Origin: Pseudoalteromonas phenolica
Lineage (GTDB): Bacteria; Pseudomonadota; Gammaproteobacteria; Enterobacterales; Alteromonadaceae
Assembly: GCF_005886345.1 (NCBI RefSeq)
Contig: NZ_PNEC01000007.1
Coordinates: 62,001 to 126,000 of the forward strand
Length of the DNA: 64,000 bases
Reading direction: 5' to 3'
Below are positions 44,100-52,416 of this stretch, one piece after another. The translations under genes were made by a program, and so were the position numbers. How positions within the stretch are numbered: position 1 is the stretch's first letter; every line of letters begins with the position of its first letter. Below the pieces are notes generated by a model. That model saw only the letters and a list, made by a program, of their open reading frames with translations, was not told where the DNA came from and did no database searches.

Positions 44100-44850
44100 C
44101 TAGTTTTTTTGAGCACTGTTAAGGATTTGCAGAAACACGCCAGAGTGCTCTAAATGAATAAAAGCCTGTTGAAGTTTATTGACAGTTTTCTGAGTGAGGG
44201 ATGCTTTACTAAATGCAAAGTAAACAGGTGCTTCATTGACAACCAAAGGGTGAATGTAAACGTCTCTGGGGGTGAGTTGATGCCTAATTTCATATTCAAT
44301 ATTCAGCCTTTCTTCCAAAAAACCAAAGATTCTACTTTTATTAAAAGAGAAAGTTTAGTGTAATTATTTGGCACTTTAAAAAATATGTATCTGGATTGCT
44401 CAGTGAAGATACAAATTTAGTAAAATCGCTGCCATAAAAAGCACCTTCTTGAACCCCAATGGGTAATGGTGTGCTTTTTATATCCTCAAAGCGGTTTAAG
44501 ATGATCTTTGGGCTGGCTTTGCTTACAACAAGAATTTGTTCAATTCCCTGTGGGCCGATAAAGTGAATATATTTAGAACGCTCAGTGGTTTTACTCACGC
44601 TCATCATCATGTCCAAATTACCTGTTTCGAGCATTTTTAACGCTCTTCCCCAGCGGATTGGTACAAATTTATAGGTGCAGCCTGCTTGATTCAACAACGT
44701 TTTAATAAGCTCGATATCGATGCCTTGCCATTGCTGGTTTTCGTCGCGATGTGATTGTGCCGCATAATCCTCAACACGCACCACAAGTTCACAACTCAAA
44801 GTGTAGGTACTTGCTAGAAAGAGTGCGAAAGCGAGGAGTTGTTTAAACAT
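44100..44850 (-). pseudogene. Amino-acid-type periplasmic binding protein, frameshifted
   Basis: The first frame (44341-44850, 169 aa) has a signal peptide (cleavage near TLS-CELV) and an SBP_bac_3 domain (VRVEDYAAQSHRDENQQW; IDIELIKTLLNQAG; LDMMMSVSKTTERSKYIHF). The last (44100-44318) gives its C-terminus (IYEIRHQL-like region, then APVYFAFSK). Between them the third frame encodes FKVPNNYTKLSLLIK. One extra T in the T6 run near 44380 and one extra A in the A4 run near 44337 would restore one protein of about 250 aa. Two homopolymer losses suggest sequence error or a dying gene. Proteins of this type without a transporter nearby are often orphan binding proteins in this order. Confidence 0.75.
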
Positions 44851-44901
44851 GATAAATGCAATGAGCTTATGGCACCATTTGAGTTTAGTTCAGTTGCTCT
44901 T

Positions 44902-46929
44902 TTATTGCTCTGCTATTGCAAACTTTTTAATATCGCCTTCAACGCTTTCCATCTTCGCAATGAGCAAGCTTCCATCTGGCTTAATATCATAATGCCAAAT
45001 AAGTGACCCAGATTTTTTTAAAGTAGGAGAGCTTGGCTTCTGCATATCAAGTTGCCAGATATAATCTTGTTTCGACCATTGGCTGAGCCAATACATAGAT
45101 TGGTTTTGAAATCTGACATCTCGAAAGTGATTGGCTTGCTGCTTAGAGAGTGTTGTTAATACTTTCAAGTTATTGAAATTATCTAAAGTATTCGTTGTCA
45201 TTAGCTGTTGGTTTTTTAATAGCAACCATTGCTGCGTTTGATGATGAAAACCAACAAATTGATTTTTTAACTGTGTTTGTTGAATAATGCGACCAGTTAG
45301 ATCATAGACATAAACATGCTCACCATCAGAACCCCACACTTGCTCGTTATTTATCCATCCCGCGTTTTGTAAAGTGAGTGGTAGGTTTGATGCAAACTGT
45401 TTCGTTGTACGGTTTCTATCATATAAAACAATGTCGTTATCACGGTTAGACAACAACAGACTATTATCGGGTGACCAATTTAATATGCCGACATATTCAT
45501 GGCCTTGGTGGAAAGATAGCTGCCGAATTTTATCATTAGCATGTAAATAAACTTCACACACCCCAGTACGGCGGGACATGAATGCTGTTTCTCCAAGCAA
45601 ATTACTGACGGGCAAATAATCAATACTTGAGCTTGAGAAAATCGGCAGGTCATCATTATCTTTGATATTAACTTGCCAGCTCTCAGCTGCTGCAAAAATA
45701 TCTCCATGTTTATCAATAGAAAGAGTAGAAAATATGCCTTGGGTAGAGCGCATCACACTATATTGCTGATTGTTCAAATGTGTCGCAATGAGGTTATGGT
45801 ATTTACTTTCATCATTTGTGATGACAGTTTGCTGCTTAACATCAAAGGCTGCCAGCCAAATCGGGTAGGGCCATGACAGATGTATATTTCCGTCTAGAGT
45901 TATCAGCTTTGTATGGTGATTAACTTGTTTTACAAGAAAGTAAGTTTGGTTTTCCCACGCCTTGAGTGCTTTTATTAACTTCTCGCCTTTGCTAAGTGGC
46001 ACGGGTATCTTTACAAATTGTTGTGTGCTCAAACGATACAAAAAACCATCACTGTTACCCCAATGGTGCACAACGAGTGTGAGCTCGTCATCTGACTGCC
46101 AGATTGGCGCTTCAATACGGTCACATGAAATCGCTTTAGATTCGTGTAACTGTTTGCCATTACTGCTAATAATTTTTAAAACACATTTATCTTCAAGATA
46201 TTGCCAAAACGCCACAAGGTCTTTTTTGGGGTGCCAACTTGGGTGTGCGACTCGGGTATTGAAAGTATGCTCGTAGAGGTGATTTCCTAACTTATTGGCA
46301 ATAACGAGTTGATCAAACTGACTGACATACGCAATAAGGTCTTGCTCTATATGCGCGGCAATATCAAACTCTAACCCCAGCTCATAACTAATGTCTTCAA
46401 CCTTGTATTCAGGTGGTGTAAGTGGTTGAGGAGTCTGGTTAAAAAAAGCAATAGCACTAAAACATGCGATGAAAAATAGAGTAAACAAGGTTAAATAGAG
46501 CGGTTTTCTTTTCAGTGTGTCAGCGCGTACAAAAGAAGCCGAGTTAAGGCTAGGCGAAGCCAATTCAAAATTATGGGGATTCGGCAAAGTGTCAACTGAT
46601 TTGAGTCTTACTTCAGCGATAAACACATAGCCTTTTTTTGGAATGGTTTTTATATATTTGGGCGTTCTTGGTGTGTCTTTTAATACCTTACGTAGCTTCG
46701 TGAGCAGTTGATAAAGGCTATTCGCTTCAACTATGGTGTCTGGCCAAAGTTCATCATTTAACAGGCCTTGCGATAAGGTTGTACCTTCTTGGGTAATGAA
46801 CAGTTCAAGTAATCGAGCGACTTGAGGCTCTAACTTTTGTGTGTGTAGGGTTTCACTACACACAAGTTCATCTGTTTCTGGATAAAACACCCAAGTGTCA
46901 AATTGATATCCCTGTGACGAAGCTGGCAT
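44902..46929 (-). CDS. CadC-type membrane regulator with periplasmic beta-propeller
   Basis: This 675-aa protein has an OmpR-type winged helix (about 8-107, ending PKKGYVFIAEV), one membrane helix (143-164) and a long periplasmic part with TolB/WD40-like strands (repeats such as LNWSPDNSLLLSNRDNDIVLYDR), probably a six- to seven-blade propeller. It would bind DNA in the cytoplasm and sense a ligand or protein outside. It is divergent from the CBM9/DUF5916 outer-membrane gene, its likeliest target. The Shine-Dalgarno is weak. Confidence 0.88.
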   Translation of the reverse strand: MPASSQGYQFDTWVFYPETDELVCSETLHTQKLEPQVARLLELFITQEGTTLSQGLLNDELWPDTIVEANSLYQLLTKLRKVLKDTPRTPKYIKTIPKKGYVFIAEVRLKSVDTLPNPHNFELASPSLNSASFVRADTLKRKPLYLTLFTLFFIACFSAIAFFNQTPQPLTPPEYKVEDISYELGLEFDIAAHIEQDLIAYVSQFDQLVIANKLGNHLYEHTFNTRVAHPSWHPKKDLVAFWQYLEDKCVLKIISSNGKQLHESKAISCDRIEAPIWQSDDELTLVVHHWGNSDGFLYRLSTQQFVKIPVPLSKGEKLIKALKAWENQTYFLVKQVNHHTKLITLDGNIHLSWPYPIWLAAFDVKQQTVITNDESKYHNLIATHLNNQQYSVMRSTQGIFSTLSIDKHGDIFAAAESWQVNIKDNDDLPIFSSSSIDYLPVSNLLGETAFMSRRTGVCEVYLHANDKIRQLSFHQGHEYVGILNWSPDNSLLLSNRDNDIVLYDRNRTTKQFASNLPLTLQNAGWINNEQVWGSDGEHVYVYDLTGRIIQQTQLKNQFVGFHHQTQQWLLLKNQQLMTTNTLDNFNNLKVLTTLSKQQANHFRDVRFQNQSMYWLSQWSKQDYIWQLDMQKPSSPTLKKSGSLIWHYDIKPDGSLLIAKMESVEGDIKKFAIAEQ

Positions 46930-47098
46930 AAAACGCTTACTGCAGTTATTTAAATCACTCTAATAACCGAAAGTTATCTTTATTAAGATAAAAGTCAATG
47001 TTTATAAGGCTTTCATGAGAGTTATTCAGAAAAATTTCAGGTTTTTTCAGTGCAAGTTTTGTTGCAATGAGCGCATTGAAATTCAGTTGGAAGTCGTA

Positions 47099-49363
47099 AT
47101 GAAAATTTCACACATAGCAAAAGCAGTAGCATTGGCCTCATTCTCAATAGCGCCATCAGTGTTGGCTCAGACAATTTTACTTGATGGCAAGTTAGATGAG
47201 CCACAGTGGCAGCAAGCAACAGCATTTAATACTTTTTATAAAGTTGTGCCTGCTACACTCGAACAAACTAAAAAACAAGTTAATGCCAAAGTCTACAGTG
47301 ATGAAAAGGGCATTTATGTTGGCATTATTAATTATCAAAGTGCCGAGACGCGTAAAAAACAATTCAATATCAAAGATAACTTTATGCAAGGCGAGTTCAA
47401 TCGTATTTATCTCGACTTTGGCGGTGATGGTAGTAGTGGTTATTTATTTGCGACAACCCTAGGTGGTGGTACGCAAGATGCGGTACTTACCCCCCAACTA
47501 ACAACTGACTACGATTGGGATGGAGACTGGCAAAGCCAGTACTTTGAGCATGACGATTACTGGTCAACCGAGGTGTTTATTCCTTGGCACACTGTATCCT
47601 TCCACCATTCAGCAGGTGAAAATAGTCAATCAGAGATTGGTGTTTCTATTCAGCTTTATGATATTGCTAATAATTTTATTTACGCGAGCCAAAAACAAAC
47701 GATTAGTAATAGTGACTTTTATTTAGCAATGCCGAAGGTATCTGCTGAGATCCCTAATCAGCAGCAACTGGCGTTTATACCTTATATTACCCAGCAAAAT
47801 GATTTATCAGACCGACAAGGAGATAAGGGGCAAACTGATGTAGGCTTCGATTTAATATATAAACCTGCGCACCATCAGAAGCTGAGCGTGTCAGTGAATC
47901 CAGATTTCGGTCAAGTTGACAGTGACGACGTAAATATTAACTACAGTGCAGTTGAAACGCTAAGAACTGATAAACGCCCGTTTTTCACCCAAGATATCAG
48001 CGTATTTAACGTCCAAGCAGAGCAAAATACCAAGCTGATACATACCCGCCGAATAGGTGCCGGCAGTGATGATGGCAGTGAAAATATCACCCCAATTGAT
48101 GAAGCCGTACGATTTGTTCATCAAGGAGAGCAATTGCAACTAGGTGCATTTGCTGTTGAAGAATCGAATTTAGACAGTGATGCGGGCAAATCATTTTATG
48201 CGGCAAGGGCGAAATATCGCCAAAATAATTGGCAAACCGGCTTGTTAACCACCCATGTTAAGCGCCCATACCTAGATAGAAGCGCCAGTACATTGGCTTG
48301 GGATAGTCAGTATCAAAGTGCAACTTGGTCATTACAAGGGGCGTTACTACTTAGCCATATTGGTACAGACGCTGAAGTAAATACCACACAAACCGGTAAC
48401 GGCCTGAGCTTAAACTTGGGCTATCAGTTTTCACCCAATACAAAAATTACGAATCGTTTCTTAAAACTAAACGACCAGTTCGACAATCGAGATATGGGGT
48501 ATTTGGTTAGAAACGATTGGCAATATGCTCAGTCTGAGTTTGAACATTCGGTGAATTACTCGAATGATTGGGTTACACGTGTGAAGCATGTGGTAAAGCT
48601 CAGCCATGAAAGTAATGGCGCGTCACAAAGTTTACCCGCTTGGCAAACATACTCTAGCCAATTTATGTTAACGACAGGGGCGCGGTTTAATTTAACTTTT
48701 GATTACTTAACCCAAGGCGAGCAAGATAATCTCGGCTTTAACACGACCGCATTTACCCAGCCCTCGTCACAAGGTGTCAGGCTATTTTACCAAAGCCCAT
48801 ATGTAGGAGACTTCAGTTGGGCAGCTAGCTTTGAATATGACAAAGAAGGCTTCGACTCAACATCAACCCAATATGCGGTGGACTTAACTTGGATGCCTCA
48901 TGCCAATTGGAGCATAAATTGGAATAACTATTTAAGAACTGGTGAAGGTTGGCTGGTGGCTAATCAGCAAAATGTGATCAGCGAATACGACAGAGATTAC
49001 TTTGCTTCAAATATCATCGTAAATGGCTTGATCACTGAGAAGTTAGAGTGGTCTAGTTCAATACAAGTCGCATTCTTAGACGCCAAAACTCAGCAAGTTT
49101 TTGCAGTACAAGAGCAAGGCGAGTTACTTAAGCAAGACCTTGATACCAGTTTTGAAGACAATCGTTTAACTGCCCAGTTTAAATTGCGTTATCGTATGGG
49201 GCCCTTCTCAGATGTGTTTTTGGTTTACCGCCGAGGCAGTGTTGATAGCGACAGTTATGACCGCGATTCAATCGGACAAAACAGTTATGGCAATCGCACA
49301 AGCACGCTTTGGACAAACCCCATTGAAGACAGTGTGACGTTTAAGGTTCGATATTTATTCTGA
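47099..49363 (+). CDS. Secreted CBM9/DUF5916 outer-membrane protein
   Basis: This 754-aa protein starts at ATG 47099 (GGAAG five to seven bases before); the longer frame from 47015 would bury the signal peptide. Signal cleavage is near VLA-QTI (residue 23). A CBM9-like sugar-binding domain (ILLDGKLDEPQWQQA to about residue 210) is followed by a DUF5916 domain and aromatic, alternating strands that resemble an outer-membrane barrel, ending VTFKVRYLF with a terminal phenylalanine. It probably binds or helps import a carbohydrate or peptide under the CadC-type regulator next door. Confidence 0.85.
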   Translation: MKISHIAKAVALASFSIAPSVLAQTILLDGKLDEPQWQQATAFNTFYKVVPATLEQTKKQVNAKVYSDEKGIYVGIINYQSAETRKKQFNIKDNFMQGEFNRIYLDFGGDGSSGYLFATTLGGGTQDAVLTPQLTTDYDWDGDWQSQYFEHDDYWSTEVFIPWHTVSFHHSAGENSQSEIGVSIQLYDIANNFIYASQKQTISNSDFYLAMPKVSAEIPNQQQLAFIPYITQQNDLSDRQGDKGQTDVGFDLIYKPAHHQKLSVSVNPDFGQVDSDDVNINYSAVETLRTDKRPFFTQDISVFNVQAEQNTKLIHTRRIGAGSDDGSENITPIDEAVRFVHQGEQLQLGAFAVEESNLDSDAGKSFYAARAKYRQNNWQTGLLTTHVKRPYLDRSASTLAWDSQYQSATWSLQGALLLSHIGTDAEVNTTQTGNGLSLNLGYQFSPNTKITNRFLKLNDQFDNRDMGYLVRNDWQYAQSEFEHSVNYSNDWVTRVKHVVKLSHESNGASQSLPAWQTYSSQFMLTTGARFNLTFDYLTQGEQDNLGFNTTAFTQPSSQGVRLFYQSPYVGDFSWAASFEYDKEGFDSTSTQYAVDLTWMPHANWSINWNNYLRTGEGWLVANQQNVISEYDRDYFASNIIVNGLITEKLEWSSSIQVAFLDAKTQQVFAVQEQGELLKQDLDTSFEDNRLTAQFKLRYRMGPFSDVFLVYRRGSVDSDSYDRDSIGQNSYGNRTSTLWTNPIEDSVTFKVRYLF

Positions 49364-49394
49364 TAAACATAAGCAAAAAATTAGCTAACACAAC

Positions 49395-49418
49395 AAGGGA
49401 GCTGAATGCCCCTTTTTT
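49395..49418 (+). terminator. Weak terminator after DUF5916 gene
   Basis: AAGGG / CCCTT with a ten-base loop, followed by TTTT. Confidence 0.55.
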
Positions 49419-49437
49419 AAAATGTGGAGTTAATTCT

Positions 49438-49481
49438 CAAATGTAAATGAATATTAATTTTTTAATATTCATTTACATTTG
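49438..49481. repeat. Perfect 20-bp inverted repeat, 4-base loop
   Basis: Left arm CAAATGTAAATGAATATTAA, loop TTTT, right arm TTAATATTCATTTACATTTG, with no mismatch. It ends 55 bases before the first small-protein gene and lies in what must be the promoter region of the RHS operon. It is A+T-rich, so it is not a classic terminator; an operator or regulatory hairpin is more likely. Confidence 0.85.
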
Positions 49482-49536
49482 TACTTTTGATGGTAACATT
49501 CTCACTAAATTAGGTACTTAACTCTATTCTCTAGTT

Positions 49537-49875
49537 GTGAAAAAGCTATACATAATAACAATAATAATTTTACTAAGCCTTTATACTTCAACATCTTGTG
49601 CTAAATACAACGATAATATGAAAGGCATACCGACCAAAGTAGCTGTCTACACTGATGGTGATTACATCTACTTTACACTTAATAATCAGCCCACAAGCCA
49701 TCCAAAGTGTAGAAGCAACTATTTCGTTATTCCTTCTTCTGTTCCTCAAAACAGAAGAGAAATGCTTCTTTCCAGGTTGTTAACCGCTTACGCAATGAAA
49801 GAAAAGGTCAATATTGGCTACGACAATAGTGTCGAATGCGCCGATGGCTACATAAAAGTACATAGAGTTGGCTAA
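49537..49875 (+). CDS. Small secreted two-cysteine protein 1
   Basis: This 112-aa protein starts at GTG with a signal peptide (about residues 1-22). The mature part reads as strand (TKVAVYTDGDYIYFTL), Cys58, strand (NYFVIPSS), helix (REMLLSRLLTAYAMKE), strand (KVNIGYDN), Cys101, strand (YIKVHRVG). Three paralogues follow with the same order and 43-48 residues between the cysteines, so a disulfide is likely. The strand order with one helix recalls OB-fold toxin B subunits, but that is only an inference. First gene of the RHS operon. Confidence 0.75.
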   Translation: MKKLYIITIIILLSLYTSTSCAKYNDNMKGIPTKVAVYTDGDYIYFTLNNQPTSHPKCRSNYFVIPSSVPQNRREMLLSRLLTAYAMKEKVNIGYDNSVECADGYIKVHRVG

Positions 49876-49919
49876 GACCCTTACCGAGTTTAAACAAACA
49901 ATTGATAGGAATATAGAAC

Positions 49920-50234
49920 TTGAAAAGTTTTACAACAATCTTGTTGATGTTCATTCTTTTACCCTTTGATACTCAAGCAAAACGTTACTGGCCAAGTAAA
50001 ACACTTACCAAATGGTCTTTCTATATGAATAACGGTGTTGCTTATATTCGCTCAGATGAATTTGCATCACATTGTAGATACTCTCGAGGGCAAATTAATA
50101 TGGATGGGACTGAGTTTAACCGCGCACAGTATTCGTATGCATTATCTGCAAAAGCTAGAAATAAAAAACTCAGATATGTCGTCGATAGTGACCAAACTAT
50201 ATGTATTATAACCGGCTTACAAGAGGTCGATTAA
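49920..50234 (+). CDS. Small secreted two-cysteine protein 2
   Basis: This 104-aa protein starts at TTG, nine bases after AGGA, with a signal peptide (cleavage near TQA-KRY, residue 20). It shares the family plan: strand with VAYIRSD, Cys52, helix NRAQYSYALSAKARNK, strand KLRYVVDS, Cys95, final strand ITGLQEV. It is the most divergent and shortest of the four. It sits 44 bases after paralogue 1 and four before paralogue 3. Function unknown. Confidence 0.72.
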   Translation: MKSFTTILLMFILLPFDTQAKRYWPSKTLTKWSFYMNNGVAYIRSDEFASHCRYSRGQINMDGTEFNRAQYSYALSAKARNKKLRYVVDSDQTICIITGLQEVD

Positions 50235-50238
50235 AAAC

Positions 50239-50592
50239 ATGAAAAAACTAATATTTATTCTCTTTATTACGCTGGTTTTGTTCACTAAACCAGCGTTTTC
50301 TATGTCTACAGCTTCATACTATCAGATCCAAGATATTTGGACTTGGGCTGATTACACAAAAGGTGTGATAAAAATTCGCTTAAAAAGCCCAGACTCGAAC
50401 ACTCAAAACCTTTGTCCTACGGGGTTTTGGATTGATAAAACGAATAGCAGTAACGCTCAGCTTTTAAGTGTTGCTTTATCTGCCTATCACACCGGTACAA
50501 AAGTAAAAATATACGCGAGTGAAGCCGAAGATTGGAGTGGTTTGAGCTCTAAGGAATGCAAGCTAAAACTAATTGTCTTAGAACCTAAATAA
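50239..50592 (+). CDS. Small secreted two-cysteine protein 3
   Basis: This 117-aa protein has a signal peptide (cleavage near AFS-MST, residue 21), strand GVIKIRLKS, Cys59, helix NAQLLSVALSAYHTGTK, strand VKIYASEAEDW, Cys107 and strand LKLIVLEPK. The ALSAYHTGTKVKIY run recalls the helix-strand of SubB/ArtB-type B subunits (AL..Y.TG..V.IYY); this is my own comparison from memory and needs a structure search. It begins five bases after the stop of paralogue 2. Confidence 0.74.
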   Translation: MKKLIFILFITLVLFTKPAFSMSTASYYQIQDIWTWADYTKGVIKIRLKSPDSNTQNLCPTGFWIDKTNSSNAQLLSVALSAYHTGTKVKIYASEAEDWSGLSSKECKLKLIVLEPK

Positions 50593-50614
50593 CATGAGTA
50601 AAAGAAATATAAAC

Positions 50615-50950
50615 ATGAAAAAGCTCATTTTAACTATCACTTTGCTAATTGCTCCTTTTTTCTCAATGGCGGCAACATGTTCAAAGACGGGTTGTATAGA
50701 CAAAATTCAAATGCTTTATGTAAACGCTGATGGCAATATTTATATTGGTATGCCAGGTGATGAAAAGTTAGCGAACTGCACCCCAGTCAGTGGTGTTTAC
50801 TTTACGCTCCCACCAACTGCAGAAAACAAAAAAGAAGTTTACTCAGCACTTTTAGCTGCGCAAATGGCAGATAAAGTCGTGCATGTCAGAGTGAAAGAAG
50901 GCACGAGCAAGTGTGAGATTGCGTACATCACTTTAGATACACGTAGATAG
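50615..50950 (+). CDS. Small secreted protein 4, four cysteines
   Basis: This 111-aa protein has a signal peptide (cleavage near SMA-ATC, residue 19). Besides the family cysteines (Cys55 and Cys100) it has Cys22 and Cys27 near the mature N-terminus. The core is strand GNIYIGMPGD, strand VYFTLPPT, helix NKKEVYSALLAAQMADK, strand VVHVRVKEG and strand IAYITLD. Many marine gammaproteobacteria carry single copies of proteins like this one. ATG 50594 is an alternative start; 50615 gives the better signal peptide. Confidence 0.74.
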   Translation: MKKLILTITLLIAPFFSMAATCSKTGCIDKIQMLYVNADGNIYIGMPGDEKLANCTPVSGVYFTLPPTAENKKEVYSALLAAQMADKVVHVRVKEGTSKCEIAYITLDTRR

Positions 50951-50993
50951 ATAAAATTTTAAAACCCGAATTAAAATATAGAAGATCATAAGA

Positions 50994-52415
50994 ATGAAAA
51001 AATACATTCATGGAAGAAGAGCTCTGCTCTTCAAGTTGCTCACTGTGTTGAGTCTCACTTCAATAAATAATTTAGCCCTAGCCAACACTGAACAATTTGA
51101 ACAAGCCTATGCGCCGATAATGGTTGGCAACATCACAACGTTTATACCTATTGGTTTAACACCTGATGCAGTTGTACGAGTATCAAGTAAACAAGTGGGT
51201 GATCAAACCCAGTTAGCTTGGACGCCTTCTTCAAATGCTGAGTATTATAAAGTCCTAAAATATAATGGCAGTTCATGGGTAACCGTAATGCCCAAAGTTA
51301 CGAATAGTTTCTATACCTATAATGGTACGGGGCAGTTTAGAGTTGTTGCGTGCTTTAAATATGGGTGTCAAACATCTACAGCAACCAGCGTCGATGAAAA
51401 AAATGAGTTATCTATCAGTGCCTTCTACACACAAACAAACGCACAGATAAGCGAAAATAGCCAAGTGACAGTGGCTTGGCAGCTTGCGGGCTCTACCAGT
51501 GCTACTGTTACCCATATTCAAAACGGCCGAGCAACGACTAAGCCAATCACAGCCTTACAATCAGGCTCTACAAGTTTTCATGTAAAGTCAGACTCTAAAT
51601 TTCGATTAACAGCCAGCGGGTTTAATGGCGAAACAACTTCAACAGAGATCCATGTTGCAACTCAAAGAGCTAACCCTTTCTTAGATAAAGGCCTTAAGAG
51701 TGAATATAAACAACCGTTTTATAATCTTGGCTTAGATATTATTCAGCGAACCATTTTACAAACTGAGCACCATTTAGTTTTTGCTACACATGACAACAAA
51801 CTATTCTTTTATAGAGCTTATCAAGAGCAGGGACAGCCCGTGTCTTGGCAACAAGAATGGCAGCTAACGCTTGATGGCGTTGTGAACAGTGTTCCTAATT
51901 TAACAGAAAACTATTTGTATTTTAGTGAAACCAATGCAAGTAACCAAGGGCGCCTTTGTAAAGCACGCTTGACCGATAAACAAAATTTAATCTGTTCAGA
52001 TTACTATGCAGAGCCATTGTTAACGAGCCCTATCATTGTCAATAACGATGGTGATTACTCAGCAAAATTTGTTGATTCTATTTCACCAACAAGCAAGGCC
52101 AGAGGGGTTTATGCGTTTTATCAAAATGGCGATGTGCGTATTTTTGACCAACAAACGCTAGCCCCTAAACCGCAGAGTTTTACTTTAGAAAATGAACTTG
52201 AACAACCGATGATTAATACGCCGACGGTATTTTTAAATAAAAAACGGATTCAAGGTATCAGTCCTCAATTTTTGATTAAAGAGCGAGACAACGTAATGGG
52301 TGTAGGTATTCCTACAAATCAGATTGTGCAACAAGCCCAAAGCTTTGGGGTGCTGGCTTATGGTCAACAAGCTACGCCTAAGCCAATGACAGTCATTTGG
52401 AAAGGGAAGCTATAA
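50994..52415 (+). CDS. Secreted Fn3/propeller-like partner protein
   Basis: This 473-aa protein has a signal peptide ending near ALA-NTE (residue 31) after a basic start. Residues about 55-130 form a fibronectin-III-like domain (TQLAWTPSSNAEYYKVLKYNG), about 135-225 a second beta-sandwich, and about 230-470 strands like part of a PQQ/WD propeller (HLVFATHDNKLFFYRAY; YLYFSETNASNQGRLCKARL; GVYAFYQNGDVRIFDQ). Its Fn3 and propeller style is repeated in the N-terminal third of the giant gene, which starts one base after its stop, so it is probably a secreted partner. The function is unknown. Confidence 0.78.
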   Translation: MKKYIHGRRALLFKLLTVLSLTSINNLALANTEQFEQAYAPIMVGNITTFIPIGLTPDAVVRVSSKQVGDQTQLAWTPSSNAEYYKVLKYNGSSWVTVMPKVTNSFYTYNGTGQFRVVACFKYGCQTSTATSVDEKNELSISAFYTQTNAQISENSQVTVAWQLAGSTSATVTHIQNGRATTKPITALQSGSTSFHVKSDSKFRLTASGFNGETTSTEIHVATQRANPFLDKGLKSEYKQPFYNLGLDIIQRTILQTEHHLVFATHDNKLFFYRAYQEQGQPVSWQQEWQLTLDGVVNSVPNLTENYLYFSETNASNQGRLCKARLTDKQNLICSDYYAEPLLTSPIIVNNDGDYSAKFVDSISPTSKARGVYAFYQNGDVRIFDQQTLAPKPQSFTLENELEQPMINTPTVFLNKKRIQGISPQFLIKERDNVMGVGIPTNQIVQQAQSFGVLAYGQQATPKPMTVIWKGKL

Positions 52416-52416
52416 G

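Noticed and set aside
47015..47098. N-terminal extension of the CBM9/DUF5916 gene
   Set aside because: It would place 28 residues with cysteines before a perfect signal peptide; ATG 47099 has a good ribosome site.
49438..49481. 20-bp inverted repeat as a rho-independent terminator
   Set aside because: The stem is nearly all A/T and there is no clean T-tract after it; the preceding hairpin at 49395 is the better terminator.
49537..50950. Four small genes as immunity genes of the RHS protein
   Set aside because: All have Sec signals and lie upstream with the operon's start; the overlapping membrane gene downstream fits an immunity role much better.
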